Positions 58,258 to 64,000 of a DNA stretch of 64,000 nt are shown here, piece by piece (the first letter of the stretch is position 1; each line of letters begins with the position of its first letter). Origin of the DNA: Lingula anatina (lineage: Eukaryota > Brachiopoda > Lingulata > Lingulida > Lingulidae); contig NW_019775573.1 of NCBI RefSeq assembly GCF_001039355.2, positions 104,442 through 168,441 on the forward strand. Direction: 5' to 3'. Both the position numbers and the translations under genes were made by a program. The notes under the pieces were generated by a model that did not search any database, was not told where the DNA came from, and worked only from the letters and a program-made list of their open reading frames with translations.

Positions 58258-58362
58258 TAACTTACCCGATCAGAAATATCTTCACACATTTAGTATGAAA
58301 GTCTACTGCTGTTACTTCCTTCGGTGTCCGCCATTTTTGTGGGAATTCCCCATGACGTCATG
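58258..58362 (-). promoter_or_regulatory. Probable HOIP promoter and non-coding first exon
   Basis: On the minus strand, a palindromic kB site GGGAATTCCC (58341-58350) lies beside a full CRE TGACGTCA (58353-58360). An AAAATGGCGGAC element (YY1-like, 58328-58339) follows, then about 65 bp ending in a strong donor (GATCGG then GTAAGTTATTG, donor GT at 58263-58264). This is the expected layout of a core promoter and 5' UTR exon spliced to the HOIP start exon. Transcript start and link to HOIP are inferred from strand and proximity; a divergent plus-strand role is possible. Confidence 0.5.
58341..58350. promoter_or_regulatory. Palindromic kB site
   Basis: GGGAATTCCC, a perfect NF-kB/Rel consensus palindrome, three bases from TGACGTCA at 58353-58360 (CREB/ATF site). 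Confidence 0.6.
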
Positions 58363-59087
58363 CCAACTACGTAATTTATTGTTACAAGCACTGTGAGCAA
58401 CTAACAAAAATCTTCGCTCTTCTTTTACTTTCAAATTAAGACTCTGTATCAGTAAATTGAGCATACTTCTAGGGATTTTACAATATTTATACAGTTACAG
58501 AGAAATTATTATTTGCTAGCTTTTGGATAACACCCTGCCAACCCCGTTTATTAGCTTACTCATGAGGTCCAATTTTTAGCATTCCAAGAAGATTGTGGTT
58601 TATGTCTCAACTAGCGCACTACATTAAGCTCTTCGTTGCTCCGATAACGCAATTTGAATGATGGAGTTATATTTTTTTCACGTTTTAAAAGGTAATTTTA
58701 ATGCATTTCTAAGCTGAAATAAAGCAACATTTTTAAAATAGGAGCATGTTGTGTTTTTTATGATCATGAAAAGGATAAAAATAATGGAATGGAAAATTCA
58801 AACATAAGCCTGCCTGTGAATAGGCCTAGCCTATCTAGTGAAAAATTAATCTGTGGCCTTGGTGGAGGGTACAAATTCGAGATGGTAAAAATAATGCATT
58901 TGTAAATAAGTTCTACAGTGTTTTTTAAAAAAAGACTGGGGAATAATAAACTAGTTTAACTCTTTTATCTCCAGGCTTAGGCCTACTCACGAAAAAAGAC
59001 TTGGCGCAAATGCTGCTCAGATAAAAGGCATTCAAAAACTCCGATGGATTTTCCTCGGATTTATTTCACTTGAATGGCTGACCGAAG

Positions 59088-59296
59088 CAGTGGCGGATTT
59101 AGAGGGCGTGCTAGCTGAATCATAGTTCTACACCGTACGAAATGGCACTGTTCGCCCTCTAAAATACTAAAATTTTCCGGGGGCATTCAGCGGGTCCCAA
59201 ACCCAACGCCAAGTGTTTGGGTGTGTGTGTGTTGGGGGGGGGAGGGCGAATTTGCATCCGCGGACCCCCCTTCCAATAATCCTGGATCCTCCCCTG
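59088..59296 (-). mobile_element. MITE, CAGGGGCGGATCCAG family, inverted diverged copy
   Basis: Begins cagtggcggatttagaggg and ends cctggatcctcccctg. The internal ccgcggaccccc and ttttagagggcgaac blocks match 11141-11369 in reverse complement. Confidence 0.6.
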
Positions 59297-59299
59297 CGA

Positions 59300-62200
59300 A
59301 GTGAGGGTCCCTGACTCCCAGTGGGCTCTCCGGACTCATGTGGACTCACCGGAAACCAGTGGACTTCCTTGGATGTTTTACAAACTGCCAACCCTACCAC
59401 CTTCTTAAAATTAAAGACTATGAAGTCTATAGACATGTTTGAAGGCGCCACTTGACTGCGGTAAAAATACCAAAATGTCTGTATTGCTGTTTAAGACTGA
59501 TAATATGTTTTCACACCAGGTGTATTATTTGATTTCTAGCTCAAAGTTCAAAAGAACATTCCGATGGAATAAGCTTTTTTGCTGACCAGGCAGAATCTAT
59601 TAATTTTTTTTTTCTGCTGGATGATGTTAACTAAATTTCCATAGAACCAGACACACATCTCTCCTCGAAAGACATTGGAAATCAGTAAAATAAGGCCTAC
59701 TTGTCACGACGATAAACTCACGTCCTTCAAATGGAAACAAGTGACTGCAGTTTAGACATAAACGCTTTTATTTCTTTTAATATTAATATTAATATGATCT
59801 GCACGCCTCATTTCCATCTGATAACGATCACTGAAACTAAATATCGCTGGGCACCCAGGAGATACCCCGAGATTCCTAGCATTGGTGGTAACTTGTAAAT
59901 TATTTCTTACCAGCATAAACTCTCCGTTACCTGACGAAACTCAGGGTAACATTGCTCCCTCAATAACGTTTGCCACCTGACTACACATAGATCATTATAA
60001 TATTATACGTAATCATAGATTGGTGGCAGGCACGGGGGGGGGGGGAATTGTGAGAGGAATAGGCGTTTGCTCTGCAGGTCAAATGACAGAGCATGCTGTT
60101 GTGTGTTAGAGCTAGGTGTGATAGTTTTCCAAGCGATTTCCTGAGAGGAATTATGACCTGAGATGTTCTAGTTCACAGTTCAGTTGTAATGAAATTTATA
60201 TTCATATATATATATGCCGAGCTTTATTGGGCTTAAACGTCCGGTATATCCAGTTAGTATAAAGCGTGTTTGTCTGTTTTCTCACTCCTTGATCGCATAC
60301 TATATGATCTGTGTTGACTTTAGTTTGCTTTAGTTTGAATAAGATCAATCACCAATAATGACACAGGATAATATTATGAATTGTGCTGTACGCACTGTTT
60401 AACCCTGACTGTTAACGCTTAGTGTCTATAACCATATACGGAGCCGAACCTTTCTCAGCCTGGTAATGACTTAATTTGATATTGGTCCTGTGTCTAATTA
60501 ATTTAAAATAACCATGGCTGCACATACTTTCCATTCGAGTACATCTGGCCATTTCCGCGGAACTATCTTCAAAATCAGACCTCTCTCTGTACTTGAGAGG
60601 TTTTACGCACGTGCGAAGCGCGCACTTCCCCTCCCCCTCCTGACATAGCCGTAAGCAGTTCTGTAAATACCAGGCGATCGTATAGACAGGTATAGCGTTG
60701 CCCTTCACCTCTGTACCGAGACTCTGCCTTCCAGAATACACGTGCGGAGCTCTTGTAGGGAGAGGCGGGGTGAGTAACTGCTGGAATTGTTGATGATTTC
60801 TCTGATTTTACTCTGGTTTATTAAAAAATAGATGCTTTTCTTGTTGGCTATCATGTAAAGGAGCGACTGCACTTGGGGCATGTTTGAGTAGAGTCTACAG
60901 TGAAGTTGTTTGTCGACATATAAATCAAATTATGATACGCGTAAGCCTAAATCAAAGAGAATAAGATGAGCACGATGCGAAAATGACAAATTGTTCAAAT
61001 TTTAAAAATCAAATTTTAAAAATCTGTCAACTTGGCAAACAATGTTGATTAAATCTAATTCTTTATTGAGTCACTGTAAAGGAAAAAGGTTTCGATATCC
61101 TTCTAAATGTGAAGGAATTATGAACTCGCACTAGACTAGGCATTACGAAGGGGTGGAGGGGTGGTCTTAAAATCCTACAGCAACAGCTTTAAACCCCAGA
61201 ATGCTAGGCTAGCATATTCCCAGTTCACGTTTATTTAATATGTATGCTATCAAAATCCTTTGTGCCAACTGCTGTATCCTCGCACCGGTAGCTGTAGCTG
61301 GTTTACTAATTTTGGAAACTCTCCAGATGGAAGATCGTATTGCAGCATTGCGATGTCTGACCTATATACTGTATGTTTCACCTGTGCAATGCTGCGGCAT
61401 AGACGCACTAGCGCAAGGATTATGAATAGTAGAATTGGAATTTTGGAACTGTTGTACTGAGATTTGGCCCCGTTTTCAGGGAAACATTTGCCTGTGACTA
61501 AAATTTACCATCTTGGCTGGACAAAATTAGAGTTGTAAGATAATATATCACGCCAACCCATCGGCAATTTGCCTGCAATTGATTTAATTGATTTTCCAGT
61601 TTTAATTTTTTTTTTTTCGATCCGGCATAACATACGGAAAACGCAGAGTATGTATATATTGAACTTAGATCTGAATGAAGATTCCTGAAAGACTATTGCC
61701 GCAATTGAATGCTTACATCGGTGTTTTTTTAAAGCCAAATGCTATCGTTTACTGGTTTACCTATGTGCTGCAAGGTTGCTTTACCACCTGCGAGTACTGG
61801 AAGACAGTTATTCATCTTAACGGCAACTGCAGTAGTCAAACAGCGAGAAAAAAATGACTTGAAACAGATGAACAGATGTACAGATTATAATATTTAGCCT
61901 GTGATATTTATAGTTATGCTATATGTTCATCTGGAAAATAAGAACTGAATTGTTTTAAAGGTATTGGAACTTTCGACTTCATATAAGCTATACATGAAAA
62001 GATTGGTACGCGAACCAATACAGAGAACCGGGTGGTCTACTTACCTTTAAAGCTATCGCCACCAAAAGTTCTTTAGGTGAGAAAGAAACTCGTCGTTGAT
62101 TTACATGAAAAAGAATATAGGTACTTGTAGACCTACCACAATGCGTGTTATATGACTCTAGCAGTAAATCCGTTTTGATTTTTTTATTTGCCAATATCTT

Positions 62201-62754
62201 TCGTGTATCCCTATCAAATATCGGCATTGGCGTTTGTCCAGGCAATGAACACTCATCACATCTTTAACTTGCGTTGGAAAATAAACGTCTAGATGTTTTT
62301 CGTTTTTGGAACATCAACCTTAATCCATCCTGTAATGATGATTCTTTGATACACGACCCTTCCTTCCATGTACTTCGCCCATGAATCATGAATATAGCCA
62401 CCTAGAACTTTCGCTTGTATATAAAAAAAACACCAATATTTCATTACATATTTGAAAATCTAGATATATCGAAATTATTATTATTATTTTATTTTATTTA
62501 TTTATTTATTTATTATTATTATTATTATTTTATTATTATTATTATTATTTTTTGAGGGGGGGTCTATGTCATCATTACGTTGAATACAATGTCCATAGGA
62601 TATGATTATAACGTATGTAATGATTGATTAATAAATGTTATCTGAAGTTCTAGGAATCTGGAACTTTCCTATATGAGTAAAAAGGAAGTTGGCGTGTGAT
62701 GTTAGTCATATACATATACATGTACACCATAACACATTCTGTATTTCGTTTCAG
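59300..62754. other. Intergenic region upstream of opine dehydrogenase, no gene seen
   Basis: No open frame of recognised family. Contains poly-G (60034-60044) and a (TTA/TTTA)n tract (about 62475-62552). It should include the opine dehydrogenase promoter and first intron. A possible non-coding exon ends at 60769 before GTGAGT, which is weak evidence. Confidence 0.45.
60700..60769 (+). other. Possible 5' UTR exon of opine dehydrogenase (weak)
   Basis: A locally GC-richer stretch ends in gagaggcggg, then GTGAGTAAC, a good splice donor. The coding exon downstream has an acceptor at 62754 (tttcgtttcag) before its start codon, so an upstream untranslated exon must exist. This is only a candidate. 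Confidence 0.25.
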
Positions 62755-62817
62755 TTTCTTCAGTGAACACAGCATCGAGCTGGAGCAAAAAAGCTAATAT
62801 TACAGCACAGTATTCCA

Positions 62818-64000
62818 ATGGCTTCAGAAGACAAACTCTGTGTTCTAATATGTGGCGGCGGCCGCGGAGTTCACACGTTGGCAGGGTTGGCAGCCAGCAA
62901 GAAAGACGTGGAGGTACGCATCTTCACAACGTACCAGGACGAGTCGGAAAAGTGGACTAAAGCCAACAAGGAAGTCTCTGTCATCTTCAAAGACGACAAA
63001 GGGAAAGAAAATACAGTGAAAGGAAAACCCGCCGTCGTGAGTAAAACTCCCGATTTTCTGGTCCCTGGGTGTCACGTGATTTTCTTGATGACCCCTGCCA
63101 GTGCGCACGAGGAGTATCTTAAGGCTATCCAGCCTCACATAGAACCCGATACCGTTATTGTAGGTCTACCGGGACAGTGCGGATTCGAATTCGCTGTGCG
63201 CACTATCTTGAAGGACAAACTTGACCAACTGGCCATCCTTTCTTTCGACTCCCATCCGTGGTACAGTGAAATCAAAACCTACGGGCTGTCTGTTGAGGTG
63301 AAAGCAACAAAGAAAATACTGAAAGGTGCAATATTCGGCAAGGAAATCATGAAGGTTGGTCTTGGTAAAGAGCCAGTGGAAGCCGTACAATATCTCATGG
63401 GCGAACAACCCGTCTTAGACGTGCGTGGTCACGTTCTGGGAGTTACTCTAATGGCCCCTAACGCATCTCTACATCCTGCGATCATGTACCGGAAGTGGGC
63501 TAGGGATGAGGAAGATGAAGAAGAGCCAGTCGACGAAGCGCCATTATTCTTTCAAGATGTCGACCGTCTTGCCACCGCTCTACTGTCAGCAATCAACTGC
63601 GAGATATTGGACATTGCTAGGGCCGTTAGAAAGGCCAACCGGGAAGTGGATTTGTTTACCGTAAAGGATATCTTCGACTGGTATCTGGAGTGCTATCCGG
63701 ACGAGATAGAGAACAAAAACACTCTTACGACCGTCCTGAAAACCAACAAGGCGTATAATGGAATAAAGCATCCAATGAAGTCAGTAGATGGTGGGAAATT
63801 TTTGCCAGATTATACCCACAGGTATCTTGCAGAGGACGTGCCGTTTGGGTTAGCCGTAGTAAAGGGTATCGCGGATATTGCCGGAGTTGAGACACCCAAT
63901 ATAGACAAAGTGATTGTCTGGGCCCAGACAAAATTGGGCAAAGAATATATGGTGAACGGGAAAATGACCGGTAAAGACATCAAGAGCACGAGATGTCCCC
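62818..64000 (+). CDS. Opine (octopine-type) dehydrogenase, 3' end beyond window
   Basis: Reductively condenses pyruvate with an amino acid using NADH, regenerating NAD+ in anaerobic muscle of marine invertebrates; cytosolic. 394 codons are visible without intron or stop. The family is about 400 residues, so only the last few are missing. Seen: N-terminal dinucleotide-binding motif VLICGGGRGVHTLAGLAA, GLPGQCGFEF, the DSHPWYSEIKTYG region that corresponds to ETLPWACRI in scallop enzyme, and the C-terminal opine-dehydrogenase domain (LFFQDVDRLATALLSA, TTNKAYNGIKHPM, HRYLAEDVPFG, GKDIKSTRCP). The ATG follows an acceptor ending at 62754, giving a 5' UTR of 63 bases in this exon. Which amino acid is used cannot be told. 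Confidence 0.92.
   Translation, partial: MASEDKLCVLICGGGRGVHTLAGLAASKKDVEVRIFTTYQDESEKWTKANKEVSVIFKDDKGKENTVKGKPAVVSKTPDFLVPGCHVIFLMTPASAHEEYLKAIQPHIEPDTVIVGLPGQCGFEFAVRTILKDKLDQLAILSFDSHPWYSEIKTYGLSVEVKATKKILKGAIFGKEIMKVGLGKEPVEAVQYLMGEQPVLDVRGHVLGVTLMAPNASLHPAIMYRKWARDEEDEEEPVDEAPLFFQDVDRLATALLSAINCEILDIARAVRKANREVDLFTVKDIFDWYLECYPDEIENKNTLTTVLKTNKAYNGIKHPMKSVDGGKFLPDYTHRYLAEDVPFGLAVVKGIADIAGVETPNIDKVIVWAQTKLGKEYMVNGKMTGKDIKSTRCP

Noticed and set aside
58118-58396. 92-residue plus-strand open frame near the HOIP promoter
   Set aside because: Overlaps promoter-like motifs and a minus-strand donor, no family similarity; not supported as a gene.
60412-60741. 109-residue minus-strand open frame
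   Set aside because: No recognisable domain and no flanking exon evidence; possibly part of an untranslated region on the other strand.
1-64000. CRISPR arrays, bacterial operons, tRNA or rRNA genes
   Set aside because: Direct repeats here are microsatellites, coding repeats or transposons; genes are spliced eukaryotic genes. No cloverleaf or rRNA-like sequence was recognised by eye.

Overview
This is an AT-rich animal nuclear DNA window. Its genes are multi-exon with GT-AG introns, it is dense in microsatellites and small non-autonomous transposons (MITEs), and it has a few assembly Ns. An opine (octopine-type) dehydrogenase, an expanded chitin-deacetylase-like family and many ACATGTA-type words suggest a marine invertebrate. 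A lophotrochozoan (mollusc, brachiopod or annelid) is most likely and a cephalochordate is the main alternative; this is inference, since the species cannot be read directly.

Layout. (1) 0.7-4.7 kb, minus strand: a complete six-exon steryl-sulfatase/arylsulfatase-like gene (583 aa). (2) 8.5-13.2 kb, plus strand: two tandem, intronless, GPI-anchor-like chitin-deacetylase-fold proteins whose catalytic and metal residues are substituted, lying in a ~3 kb tandem duplication. (3) 14.4-55.3 kb (promoter near 58.3 kb), minus strand: an innate-immunity cluster. A 22-exon HOIP/RNF31-like linear-ubiquitin ligase (1997 aa) is followed head-to-tail by a RIPK1-like gene (14 exons, 723 aa) with kinase, RHIM (VQIGDKNVM) and C-terminal death domain. 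(4) 62.8 kb to the end, plus strand: an opine dehydrogenase cut by the window edge.

The main structural event is an ~11 kb tandem duplication (20687-31700 and 31701-42695). It runs from HOIP intron 15 to RIPK intron 6. The resulting order is full HOIP, a RIPK-like copy with kinase exons only (B), a headless HOIP 3' end (IBR/RING2/LDD exons, A), then full RIPK1-like (A). All four lie on one strand. This puts kinase exons directly upstream of RING2-LDD exons with compatible intron phases, so a chimeric kinase-ubiquitin-ligase transcript is possible. One HOIP-A exon carries a 25-nt deletion, so the simple read-through form would be truncated.

How they may work together: in vertebrates RIPK1 and HOIP (LUBAC) act in the same TNF/NF-kB and cell-death complexes. 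Here they are physical neighbours, and consensus kB sites lie upstream of HOIP and of both RIPK-like copies, which suggests a co-regulated feed-forward module. The introns record many MITE insertions, several with target-site duplications and with an empty site in the other copy of the 11 kb repeat. One MITE supplies the splice acceptor of a HOIP UBA exon.

Exon models were built by hand from splice signals, reading-frame phase and protein-family similarity. No transcript evidence was available.
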